DNA of 64,000 nucleotides. Origin: Ectothiorhodospiraceae bacterium 2226 (lineage in GTDB: Bacteria > Pseudomonadota > Gammaproteobacteria > GCA-013348725). The notes below the pieces were generated by a model. That model ran no database searches and was not told the DNA's origin. It saw only the letters and a program-made list of their open reading frames with translations. Both the position numbers and the translations under genes were made by a program. Within the stretch, counting starts at the first letter, position 1; each line of letters begins with the position of its first letter. Positions 9,109 through 17,404 of this stretch are shown here, one piece after another. Where the stretch lies: assembly GCA_013348725.1 (NCBI GenBank), contig CP054689.1, forward strand, positions 1,600,501 through 1,664,500. Reading direction: 5' to 3'.

Positions 9109-10536
9109 ATGCAGACGCCTACTCCAGCCACGCCTCCACGCGCCAAGCCCCCGCTGCGGGCCGTACTGATCAGTCCCTACGAGCTGGGGCGCCAGCCGTT
9201 CGCCTTGGCCCATCTCGCGGCCGTGCTGGAGGCGGCGGGGGTGCACACCCGCTGCGTCGATCTTGCGCAGCAACGTCTTGTGGAGGCCCCGCTGGCCGAC
9301 GCCGATCTGATCGTGCTGTCGCTCGGTATGCACACGGCCACCCGCATCGCCGTCGAGGCCCTGCCGCGCATCCGGGAACGGGCGCCCGATGCCTGGCTGT
9401 GCGCGTTCGGGCTGTACGCGCCGGTGAACGAGGGGCTGCTGCGCAGCCTCGGCGTCGGGAGCGTGTTCGGCGGCGAGTCGGAGCCGGACCTGGTGGCGGT
9501 GGCGCAGGCGCTGGGCGCCGGCGTGCGCCCGGCGGCGGGCGGCGTGCGCCGCAGCGGGGTGCGCTTTATGGTACCCATGCGCAGCGGACTGCCGCCGCTC
9601 GCCCGCTACGCCCACCTGGTGCTGCCCGACGGGACCACGCGGCAGGCCGGGTTCGCCGAGGCCAGCCGCGGCTGCAAGCACCTGTGCCGCCACTGCCCCG
9701 TGGTGCCGGTGTACCAGGGGCGCTTCCGCGCGGTGCCGGTGGACGTGGTGCTGGCGGACGTGGCGCAGCAGGTCGCGGCGGGCGCTAAGCACATCTCCTT
9801 CGGCGACCCCGATTTCCTGAACGGGCCGACGCACGCCTTGCGCGTGGTACGGGCGCTGCACACGCGCTTCCCGGCGCTCAGCTACGACGCCACCATCAAG
9901 GTCGAGCACCTGCTCGCGCACCGCGCCCTGCTGCCGGAGTTGCGCGCCACGGGCTGTCTGTTCATCACCACCGCGGCCGAGTCGGTGGAAGACGCGGTGC
10001 TCGAGCGTCTGGCCAAGGGTCACACGCAGGCGGATCTCGAGACGGCCGTTCGCCTGACGCGTGCCGCCGGCATCGCCACGGCGCCCACCTTCGTGCCGTT
10101 CACGCCTTGGAGCACCCTGGCGGGCTACCGGCAGCTATTGCACACCCTGCTCGCGCTGGGGCTGGTGCACAGCGTGCCGCCGGTGCAACTCAGCATCCGC
10201 CTGCTGGTGCCGGCGGGCTCCTACCTGCTCGATCTGCCCGGTTTCGCCGAGATGCTGCAGCCGTTCGATCCGGCGACGCTCGGCTACCCGTGGCGGCACC
10301 GCGACCCGCGGGTGGATGCCCTGCAGGCCGAGGTGCAGCGTCTGGCCGCGGCGGGCGAGGCTGAGGGGCGGCCGCGCGGGGAGATCTTCGCCGACATCTG
10401 GCGGGCCGCCCACGCCGCGCTCGGGGAGCCGGCGCCGACGCTCGATCCGGCGCGCTTCGGCCCGCTCATCCCGCGGCTGTCCGAGCCGTGGTACTGCTGC
10501 GCCGAACCGACCGAGCAGCAATTGCAGTCAATCTGA
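9109..10536 (+). CDS. B12-binding/radical SAM protein with CCAEP tail
   Basis: 475 residues. An N-terminal cobalamin-binding-like Rossmann domain (about 15-150) starts with RAVLISPYELGRQPFALAHL. It is followed by a radical SAM barrel whose 4Fe-4S motif is CKHLCRHC in SRGCKHLCRHCPVVPVY. GDPDFLNGP and the TIKVEHLL strand are typical of B12-dependent radical SAM enzymes. The extreme C-terminus WYCCAEP identifies the CUAEP/CCAEP-tail family, some members of which carry selenocysteine; here both positions are TGC (Cys). The start at 9109 is chosen because the upstream in-frame sequence is not family-like. Substrate unknown; the gene is not clustered with a clear pathway. Confidence 0.85.
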   Translation: MQTPTPATPPRAKPPLRAVLISPYELGRQPFALAHLAAVLEAAGVHTRCVDLAQQRLVEAPLADADLIVLSLGMHTATRIAVEALPRIRERAPDAWLCAFGLYAPVNEGLLRSLGVGSVFGGESEPDLVAVAQALGAGVRPAAGGVRRSGVRFMVPMRSGLPPLARYAHLVLPDGTTRQAGFAEASRGCKHLCRHCPVVPVYQGRFRAVPVDVVLADVAQQVAAGAKHISFGDPDFLNGPTHALRVVRALHTRFPALSYDATIKVEHLLAHRALLPELRATGCLFITTAAESVEDAVLERLAKGHTQADLETAVRLTRAAGIATAPTFVPFTPWSTLAGYRQLLHTLLALGLVHSVPPVQLSIRLLVPAGSYLLDLPGFAEMLQPFDPATLGYPWRHRDPRVDALQAEVQRLAAAGEAEGRPRGEIFADIWRAAHAALGEPAPTLDPARFGPLIPRLSEPWYCCAEPTEQQLQSI

Positions 10537-10665
10537 GCGCGGCGGAACCCCGCCGCGCGCGCGCCTCCAAGCCGCAGGCGGAAGATGCCGCAGCCAGTCG
10601 CCCGCGCAGGGCGTTCGGCTAGGATGGAGGGGACCGCCGAAGGCGCCATATCCAGAGGACGAAGC

Positions 10666-11892
10666 ATGGGGATCGAGGTCGTAACAGCCCGGCGGGCCGG
10701 TGCGTGCCGGTCACGTGATCGCGGGACGGGTCGGCATGGGGCGGCGCTGCTGGGGGCGGCGCTGGCGCTGCTCGCCGCATGGCCGGGCGTCGTCGCGGCC
10801 GACGCGGGCTGCCCGCCGCGCGGGGCGTGGATGGACCCGGCCTCGGGCGAGGCCGTGGCGCACGATGCCTTGCTGGCCCGGCTCGCGCGCGAGGACGTGG
10901 TCTTGCTGGGCGAGCGCCACGCGCAAGCCGAGCACCAGCGCTGGCAGTTGCACACCCTGGCGGGCCTGCACGCCCGGCGCCCGAATCTCGTATTGGGCCT
11001 GGAGATGTTCCCGCGGCGCGTGCAGGAGGTGCTGGACCGTTGGGTGGCGGGCGAGCTGGACGAGGCGGAGTTTCTGCGCGAGAGCGAGTGGGACACGGTC
11101 TGGGGCTATGATCCCGCCGCTTACCTGCCCCTGTTTCACTACGCGCGGATGCACCGCATCCCCATGGTGGCCTTGAACGTGGACCGCGCGGTCATGGGTC
11201 GCATCCGCGAGCGGGGCTTCGATCAGGTGCCGCGCGCGGAGCGCGACGGCGTCGGCGAGCCGGCCCCCGCGAGCCCGGCGTATCGCGAGGCGCTGGAGCG
11301 GGCCTTCCGCCGCCACGCACGCCCGGAGCACGGCGGCGCCGCGGAGGAGATGCTGGCCCGCGGTGTGGAGCGCTTTATCCAGGCGCAGTTGACCTGGGAC
11401 CGCGCCATGGCCGAGGGCATCCACACCGCGCTGCAGCGGGACGAGCGCCCGTTGGTGGTAGGCCTGATGGGTAGCGGGCATGTGGAACACGGCCACGGGG
11501 TGCCGGCCCAGCTGGCGGACCTCGAGGTGGCCAAGGTGCGGGTGCTGCTGGCCTGGCCGGAGGACGCGCGCTGCGAAGGCGTGGTCGCCGGTCTGGCCGA
11601 TGCGGTGTTCGGCATCCAGCGCCGCGAGACCCCGCCGCCCCAGCGCCTGGGCATTCTGCTCTCGCAGGACGAGGCCGGGGTGCGCGTGGAGGGCGTGGAG
11701 CCGCAGGGCGTGGGCGAGGCCGCCGGGCTGCGCGAGGCCGACGTGATCGTGCGCGCGGGGGGGCGGGAGGTGCGCGCGCCGCGCGACATCATCGCCATCG
11801 TGCGCGAACAGCCGCCGGGCAGCTGGCTGCCGCTGGAGGTGTTGCGCGAGGAAGCGCATGAGCAACTGATCGCGAAGTTCCCTGTTCCATGA
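10666..11892 (+). CDS. ChaN/Tiki-like haem-binding-family protein with C-terminal PDZ domain
   Basis: 408 residues. It has an N-terminal signal or anchor (ALLGAALALLAAWPGVVAA). A ChaN-like domain (about 60-290) begins DVVLLGERHAQAEHQRWQ and contains LVLGLEMFPRRVQ and GLMGSGHVEHGHGVP. Family members bind haem or act as putative metalloproteases. A PDZ domain (about 305-400; GILLSQDEAGVRVEGV, AAGLREADVIVRAGG) follows. The stop overlaps the start of the M1 peptidase gene by 4 bases (ATGA), so the two products are likely made together. That suggests a periplasmic proteolysis or peptide-handling pair; this is inference. Confidence 0.85.
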   Translation: MGIEVVTARRAGACRSRDRGTGRHGAALLGAALALLAAWPGVVAADAGCPPRGAWMDPASGEAVAHDALLARLAREDVVLLGERHAQAEHQRWQLHTLAGLHARRPNLVLGLEMFPRRVQEVLDRWVAGELDEAEFLRESEWDTVWGYDPAAYLPLFHYARMHRIPMVALNVDRAVMGRIRERGFDQVPRAERDGVGEPAPASPAYREALERAFRRHARPEHGGAAEEMLARGVERFIQAQLTWDRAMAEGIHTALQRDERPLVVGLMGSGHVEHGHGVPAQLADLEVAKVRVLLAWPEDARCEGVVAGLADAVFGIQRRETPPPQRLGILLSQDEAGVRVEGVEPQGVGEAAGLREADVIVRAGGREVRAPRDIIAIVREQPPGSWLPLEVLREEAHEQLIAKFPVP

Positions 11893-13865
11893 GGTGGTCG
11901 ACTCCCCTGCTGTTGGGCCTGCTGCTGGGCGGGCCGGTTGCCGAGACGCACGCCGAGGCCCTCGCGCCGGCGGTCCATCAGCAGCTCCATATCGTCCTCG
12001 ACCCCGACGAGCGGCGCCTGCGCGGCGAGGCGCGGGTGCGCGTGGAGGGGCTGGAGACGGCCGCGTTCGGGCTTGCGCCGGGCTACCGGGTGACCTCGCT
12101 GCGCGTCAACGGCGAGCCCGCGCCGCTCGGGGAGGACAACCACTGGCGCCTGCTGCTGAACGGCCACGGCGCCGACATCGAGCTGGCGTACGAGGGGCGG
12201 CTGCCGAGCCTGGCGGCGGCGCAGGCCGGCGAGGCGCGCGTGTTCCTCGATGCCGACGGGGGGTTCTTCCCGCGCGACGCCGGGTGGTACCCCTATTTCG
12301 ACGAGGACACGCGCTACACGTACAGCCTCACCGTCGATACCCCGTCGGCGCAGCGCGTCGCAGCGCTGGGGCTGGTGGAGGAGAGCGAGCGCGAGGGACG
12401 CCGGCAGACCCGCTTCGCCAGCAGCGAGCCGGTGCTCGGCATCGACCTGTTCAGCGGCCCCTACCGGGTGCAGACCCTGCGCCGCGACGGCGTGACCATC
12501 CGCACCTATTTCACCGAGGCCTTGGCGCCGGAACTGGCGGACACCTACCTGCGCGCGAGCGCGCGCTATCTCGCCCACTACAGCGGGCTGATCGGCCGCT
12601 ACCCTTACCCCGACTTTTCGGTGATCGCGAGCCCCCTGCCGGTCGGCTACGGCTTTGCCGGCGCGACCTACATCGGCGAGCAGGTGCTGCGCCTGCCGTT
12701 CATCCCGCACACCTCGCTTCCGCACGAGATCCTGCACAACTGGTGGGGCAACGGGGTGTACGTGCACTACGAGCGCGGCAACTGGAGCGAGGGCCTGACC
12801 ACCTTCCTGGCCGACTACGGTCTGGTCGAAGCGCGCGACCCGGCGGCCGCCGCGGCGCAGCGCGCCGCCTGGCTGCGCGACTACGCCGCCTTGCCCGAGG
12901 CGCGCGACGTGCCCCTGCGCGCCTTCGTGGCGCGCGAGGACCAGGCCTCGCAGGTGATCGGCTACCACAAGGCCGCGATGGTGTTCTACATGCTGCGCGC
13001 GCGCATCGGCGAGTCGGCCTTCCACGAAGGCCTGCGCCACTTCTGGCAAGAGCATCGCCTGCGCCACGCCGCCTGGGGGGACCTGCGGCGCGCCTTCGAG
13101 CGCGCCTCGGGACAGGATCTCGGTGCCTTCTTCGCCCACTGGGTGGACCGCGCCGGGGCGCCGCGCCTGACGGTCGAGGTGGCGCACCGCGACGGGCGCC
13201 TGAGCGTGACCCTCGGCCAGGCGGTCGCGGAGGGCGAGGCGCCCTACCCGTTGCTGGTGCCGCTCGAACTGCGTTGGGGCGATGAGCGCCAGCGCCGGGC
13301 CGTGGCGCTGGAGGGGCGCAGTCGCACCGTCAGCTTCGAGGCGCCGGCGGCGCAGGGTACGCTGGCGGTCGATCCCGACGCCGAGTTGTTCCGCCGCCTG
13401 TGGCCGGAGGAGATCCCGCCCATCGTGCGCGCGGTGACGCTGGCGCCGGAGACCAGGCTGCTGGTGGCTGCCGCCGACGAGGCCGCCCGCGAGGTGGCGC
13501 GTACGGTCGCCGCGCAGCTCGGCATGCGGCTGCTGCCGGTCGCGGCGGGCGAGGCCGCTGAGGCGCCGGCGGAGGCACCGTTGCTGGTGGTCGGCACCCG
13601 CGCGGAACTCGACGCGCTGCTGGCCGACCGCGGCTGGACGCGCCCCGAGGCGGTGGCGGGCGCAGGAGCGGCGCGCGCCTGGATGGACCCCGAGGCGCCC
13701 GCCCGTCTGTTCGTGGAGGGCGATGACGCGCAGGCGCTGGCCGCGCTGGGGCGGGTGCTGCGCCATTACGCCAACGAGAGCTACCTGGTGTGGGAGGAGG
13801 GGCGGGTCGGCGAGCGCGGGGTGTGGCCGGTGGAGGACTCGCGGCTGGTCGTGCGCTGGCGTTGA
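11889..13865 (+). CDS. M1 family (gluzincin) aminopeptidase-like protein
   Basis: 658 residues with a signal peptide (LLLGLLLGGPVAETHA). The N-terminal beta domain precedes the catalytic domain, which holds the zinc motif HEILHNWWG and the third ligand E in NWSEGLTTFLADY, 18 residues on (HEXXH-X18-E). The usual GXMEN exopeptidase motif is not evident; a GFAGATYIGEQ stretch sits where it would be, so substrate preference is uncertain. The C-terminal 200 residues form a non-catalytic domain with a Rossmann-like pattern. It is translationally coupled (ATGA) to the ChaN-PDZ gene and converges on the DUF502 gene 10 bases away. Confidence 0.88.
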   Translation: MRWSTPLLLGLLLGGPVAETHAEALAPAVHQQLHIVLDPDERRLRGEARVRVEGLETAAFGLAPGYRVTSLRVNGEPAPLGEDNHWRLLLNGHGADIELAYEGRLPSLAAAQAGEARVFLDADGGFFPRDAGWYPYFDEDTRYTYSLTVDTPSAQRVAALGLVEESEREGRRQTRFASSEPVLGIDLFSGPYRVQTLRRDGVTIRTYFTEALAPELADTYLRASARYLAHYSGLIGRYPYPDFSVIASPLPVGYGFAGATYIGEQVLRLPFIPHTSLPHEILHNWWGNGVYVHYERGNWSEGLTTFLADYGLVEARDPAAAAAQRAAWLRDYAALPEARDVPLRAFVAREDQASQVIGYHKAAMVFYMLRARIGESAFHEGLRHFWQEHRLRHAAWGDLRRAFERASGQDLGAFFAHWVDRAGAPRLTVEVAHRDGRLSVTLGQAVAEGEAPYPLLVPLELRWGDERQRRAVALEGRSRTVSFEAPAAQGTLAVDPDAELFRRLWPEEIPPIVRAVTLAPETRLLVAAADEAAREVARTVAAQLGMRLLPVAAGEAAEAPAEAPLLVVGTRAELDALLADRGWTRPEAVAGAGAARAWMDPEAPARLFVEGDDAQALAALGRVLRHYANESYLVWEEGRVGERGVWPVEDSRLVVRWR

Positions 13866-13875
13866 GCCGGCACGC

Positions 13876-14655
13876 CTAGCGGAGTTCCTTGGGCGGCGCG
13901 GGCGGCGTGCGCGCCGCCGCGCCGCTCGCCGCGCCCACCCCGGCGGCCGGCGCGGGCGTTTCGGCGGCCGGCTTGGCCGCCTTCTCGACCGACATGCCGG
14001 CCGTCACCGCATAGCGCATCGCATCCTCCAGCGACATGTCCACCGGCTGCACCGCCTCGCGCGGCACCACCACGGTGTAGCCACCGATCTGATAGCTCAT
14101 CGGCAGGTAGACCGCGACCTCGCCGCTCCGGCCCAGGCCCTCGGGTAGCTTGGAGAAGTCGTCGCAGGTGACGAAGCCCAGCATGCGCATCGACACGCCG
14201 CCGACCTGCAGATTGATGGTCACCACCTGCGCGAACTGCTTGCTGCGGTCGGCGGCCACGAAGGCGGTGAAGTCCTTGATGGCGCCGTACACGCTCTTGG
14301 CGATGGGGATGCGCGTCAGCATCGATTCGGTGGTGGCGATGGCGCGTCGCACCATCCAGCCGTGGGCCAGCCAGCCCACCAGGTACAGCACCACCAGGGC
14401 GAGCGCCAGCCCCATGCCGGGGTAATACCAGTGCTCGTAACCCTCGGGCAGCACTCCGACGATGATGTCCGCGAACAAGCTCTCGGCCGCGCTCGCCAAC
14501 CACAGGATGATGTAGATGGTGAGCAGCACGGGCAGGATTGCCACCAGCCCGCGAAAGATCATGCGCCCCGGGTGGCTGAGTTTGTAGCGCCAAGGCGGCC
14601 GCCGACCGGCGCCTTTCAGCCCGCTCGCCGCCAGCGCCCGCGCGAACTTACGCAT
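13876..14655 (-). CDS. DUF502 family membrane protein
   Basis: 259 residues with two strong transmembrane segments (about 35-60, ILPVLLTIYIILWLASA; and about 80-105, GLALALVVLYLVGW). A conserved soluble region follows (ATTESMLTRIPIAKSVYGAI, KDFTAF), typical of DUF502. The last 50 residues are Ala/Pro-rich and low complexity. Function unknown. It lies 12 bases downstream of the transaldolase gene on the same strand, so the two are probably co-transcribed. Confidence 0.85.
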   Translation of the reverse strand: MRKFARALAASGLKGAGRRPPWRYKLSHPGRMIFRGLVAILPVLLTIYIILWLASAAESLFADIIVGVLPEGYEHWYYPGMGLALALVVLYLVGWLAHGWMVRRAIATTESMLTRIPIAKSVYGAIKDFTAFVAADRSKQFAQVVTINLQVGGVSMRMLGFVTCDDFSKLPEGLGRSGEVAVYLPMSYQIGGYTVVVPREAVQPVDMSLEDAMRYAVTAGMSVEKAAKPAAETPAPAAGVGAASGAAARTPPAPPKELR

Positions 14656-14667
14656 GCTCGCTCACCC

Positions 14668-15810
14668 TCAGGCGCGGGCGCGCTGCTCAAGGCGCCGGCT
14701 GTGGGCGGCGACGGTGTCGAGCAGCGAGCGGAACGACTGCGCAAAGGCCTCCACCCCCTCGGCCTCCAGGCGATCGGTGGCGGCGCCGAGGTCCACCCCC
14801 AGTGCGTCGAGCCGGCGCAGCCGGTCGAGGGCCTCATCCATGCCCTCCATCAAGCGCGGCGCCGGGTCGCCGTGCTCGCGAAACGCCTTGAGCGTCTGCG
14901 GCGGCAGGGTGTTCACCGTATCCGGACCGATCAGATTGTCGACGTACAGCACGTCGCTGTAGCGGGCGTTCTTGGTGCCGGTGCTGGCCCACAGCAGGCG
15001 CTGGGTCTGCGCCCCGGCCGCCCGCAGCGGCGCGAAGTCCTCCCCGTCGAAGGCCGCTTGGTAGTGCCGGTAAGCGGCCTTGGCGTTGGCGATGGCGAGG
15101 GTGCCCATCAGCGCCTCGTAGTCCTCGCGCCGCTCGGGGTCTTCTGCCGCCCGCTTGGCGAGCAGGTCGTCGACCAGCGTGTCGACGCGGCTGACGAAAA
15201 AGCTCGCCACCGAGGCGACGTGGTCCAAGGGCTCGCCCGCCGCCCGCCGCCGCTGCAGACCCTGCAGGTAGGCGCCGACCACCGCGCGGTAGCGCTCCAC
15301 CGAGAACAGCAGCGTGACGTTGACGTTGATGCCTTCGGCGATCAGGGTCTCGATGGCCGGCAGGCCGGCGCGCGTGGCGGGCACCTTGATCATCAGGTTG
15401 CGCCGATCCACGTGGCGGAACAGCCGGCGCGCCTCCTCCACGGTCGCCTCGGTGTCGTGCGCGAGGTCCGGCGAGACCTCCAGGCTGACCAGGCCGTCGT
15501 GCCCCTCGGCGGCCTCGTACACCGGCCACAGGGTGTCGGCGGCGGCGCGGATGTCCTGCACCGCAAGGCGGTAGAAAATCTCGCGCGGCATTGCGTCGGG
15601 GTGTTCGCGGAGCAGTCGGGCGATGTCCTCGTCGTAGTCGGTGCCGCCCCCGATGGCCTTCTCGAAGATGGTCGGGTTGGAGGTCAGGCCGCAGATGCCG
15701 TCCTCCTGGATGAGTCGCTTCAACTCCCCCTTGGCGAGCAGCGCGCGGTCGATGAAGTCCAGCCAGGGGCTCTGGCCGAATTCGCGCAGGCGTTGCAGAT
15801 GGTTCGGCAT
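14668..15810 (-). CDS. tal: Transaldolase
   Basis: Transfers a dihydroxyacetone unit from sedoheptulose-7-phosphate to glyceraldehyde-3-phosphate in the non-oxidative pentose phosphate pathway. 380 residues from an ATG preceded by GGGAGGAGG. It belongs to the longer transaldolase subfamily. CGLTSNPTIFEKAI is the conserved N-terminal strand, and the Schiff-base lysine is in NLMIKVPAT at about residue 140. VNVTLLFS and WASTGTKN follow in order. It may share a transcript with DUF502. Confidence 0.95.
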   Translation of the reverse strand: MPNHLQRLREFGQSPWLDFIDRALLAKGELKRLIQEDGICGLTSNPTIFEKAIGGGTDYDEDIARLLREHPDAMPREIFYRLAVQDIRAAADTLWPVYEAAEGHDGLVSLEVSPDLAHDTEATVEEARRLFRHVDRRNLMIKVPATRAGLPAIETLIAEGINVNVTLLFSVERYRAVVGAYLQGLQRRRAAGEPLDHVASVASFFVSRVDTLVDDLLAKRAAEDPERREDYEALMGTLAIANAKAAYRHYQAAFDGEDFAPLRAAGAQTQRLLWASTGTKNARYSDVLYVDNLIGPDTVNTLPPQTLKAFREHGDPAPRLMEGMDEALDRLRRLDALGVDLGAATDRLEAEGVEAFAQSFRSLLDTVAAHSRRLEQRARA

Positions 15811-15946
15811 GCCTCCTCCCTGTTGAGCCGTGTGGGCGACACGTCCGTGTGTCGCGGCGCGCCGGCGCGCACGAGCCGCGCGCGGTCGCAACCTTACCTA
15901 CAAGGTTTAGACCATCGGCGCGCCGCGGCGGTGAGCGGGGGCTCGG

Positions 15947-16546
15947 TTAGGGGCGGGTCCAGACCAGGGTGCGGTTGTCGGCGGGCATGGGCACGTCCTC
16001 GCGCAGGCGCAGGCCGCCGGCCTCGGCGAGGGCGTCGAGATCCTCGAAGTTGCGCACCCCGCTGGCCGGGTCACGCGCGCGCAGCCAGGCGTCGAAGCGG
16101 GCGTTGCTCTCGGCGCTGGGCCGGCCGCCGTAGTGGAACGGGCCGTACAGGCAAAACACCCCGCCGCGGCGCAGTGAGCGGCTGACGCCCCGGAACAGCG
16201 ACTCGACCGACGGCCAATCCATGATGTGCGCGGTATTGGCACTGAATACCGCGTCGAAGGCGCCGATCGGCCAGTCGGCGTGCTTGACGTCCAGCGCCAG
16301 GGGACCGCGCAGATTGGGCAACCCCGCCTCGTCCAGCCAGGCGCGAATGCCGGGGTGATGCTCGGGCAGGTCGCTGGTGATCCAGGTCAGGCGGGGGAAG
16401 GCCGCGGCGAAGTGCACCGCGTGCTGGCCGGTGCCGCTGCCGATCTCGAGCAACGTGCCCTGCGCGGGCAGGTGGCGCCGCAGGACCGCCAGGATCGGCG
16501 CCTTGTTCTGGTCGCACGCCGGGGCATAGGGCTTCTCGTGGTGCAT
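15947..16546 (-). CDS. DUF938 family SAM-dependent methyltransferase
   Basis: 199 residues. It opens with YAPACDQNKAPILAVL, then motif I LEIGSGTGQHAVHFA, and ends NRTLVWTRP, all characteristic of DUF938. The substrate is unknown. The ATG at 16546 lies 7 bases beyond the stop of the persulfide dioxygenase gene on the same strand, so the two probably form an operon. That link to sulfur metabolism is only contextual. Confidence 0.85.
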   Translation of the reverse strand: MHHEKPYAPACDQNKAPILAVLRRHLPAQGTLLEIGSGTGQHAVHFAAAFPRLTWITSDLPEHHPGIRAWLDEAGLPNLRGPLALDVKHADWPIGAFDAVFSANTAHIMDWPSVESLFRGVSRSLRRGGVFCLYGPFHYGGRPSAESNARFDAWLRARDPASGVRNFEDLDALAEAGGLRLREDVPMPADNRTLVWTRP

Positions 16547-16553
16547 CGGCGCC

Positions 16554-17303
16554 TCAGCCCTGCAGATTGTCGCAGGCCTGGCGCAGCTCATCGGGAAGCT
16601 CGGGCGGGCACTGGCCGCACAGCCGGTTGGCCGGCACGGCGATGTCGATCATGCGCGGATACGGCAGATCCAGGCCGTCCATAATGGCGACGAAGTCCTC
16701 CAGCGGCTTGTCGTCCTTGAGCCGCGGGTTGCGCGTCTTCTCCTGCGCGACGGTGGTGATGAACCGGCCCTCGTAGTCGTGAGCCGGATAGACCAGCGTC
16801 TCGTCCGGCAGGCTGAAGAGCTTGTCGTGGATGGAGCGGTACAGCGTGGCGGCGTCGCCCGACTGAAAGTCCGAGCGCCCGCAGGCCTCGATGAGCAGCG
16901 CGTCGCCGGAGAACACCAGGGTGTGGGTGCCGGTGTCGATCAGATAGGCGTGGTGGTGATCGGTGTGGCCGGGCGTGAACAGCGGGTGCAGCGTCACGTT
17001 GCCGACCTTGAACGGCTCGCCCTCGCGCAGCTTGATCTCGGCGCAGGGGAGCTCGTCGGTGGCCGGCGCGGCGATGCGGCTGTCCACCAGGGCCTTGAGC
17101 TTGAGCGCGCCGGTCAGGTGGTCGGCGTGGATGTGGGTGTCGACGCTGTAGCGCAGCGTGAGGCCCAGCTCCCGCACCACCTGCACGTCGCGCTCGGCCG
17201 TCTCCAGCACCGGGTCGATGAGCGCCGCCGCGCCGGTCTCGGGGCAGCCGATCAGGTAGGTGTAGGTCGACGAGACCGGTTCGAACAGTTGTCGAAAGAT
17301 CAT
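16554..17303 (-). CDS. Persulfide dioxygenase-like MBL-fold protein (ETHE1 type)
   Basis: 249 residues. ETHE1-type enzymes oxidise glutathione persulfide to sulfite. The metallo-beta-lactamase motif is reduced to DTHIHADHLTGALKL, with later metal ligands in GHTDHHHAYL, SGDALLI and YPAHDYEGR. The opening MIFRQLFEPVSSTYTYLIG matches the ETHE1 family N-terminus. GRSDFQSGDAATLY is the sequence around the persulfide dioxygenase active-site entrance. It is the first gene of a probable operon with DUF938. A sulfide-oxidising metabolism would use it; the window alone does not prove one. Confidence 0.9.
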   Translation of the reverse strand: MIFRQLFEPVSSTYTYLIGCPETGAAALIDPVLETAERDVQVVRELGLTLRYSVDTHIHADHLTGALKLKALVDSRIAAPATDELPCAEIKLREGEPFKVGNVTLHPLFTPGHTDHHHAYLIDTGTHTLVFSGDALLIEACGRSDFQSGDAATLYRSIHDKLFSLPDETLVYPAHDYEGRFITTVAQEKTRNPRLKDDKPLEDFVAIMDGLDLPYPRMIDIAVPANRLCGQCPPELPDELRQACDNLQG

Positions 17304-17404
17304 GCTGGCTCCTCCCTGTATCCGTGTGCTGTCCTTAGGGTGATCGCTTCGGCCTCGAGATTAACACACGCCGGCCGACCCGTCCGTGCTCCGCCAGGGG
17401 GCGC

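Noticed and set aside
10494-10515. Selenocysteine in the CUAEP tail
   Set aside because: Both positions are TGC; there is no TGA in the tail, so this is the CCAEP form.
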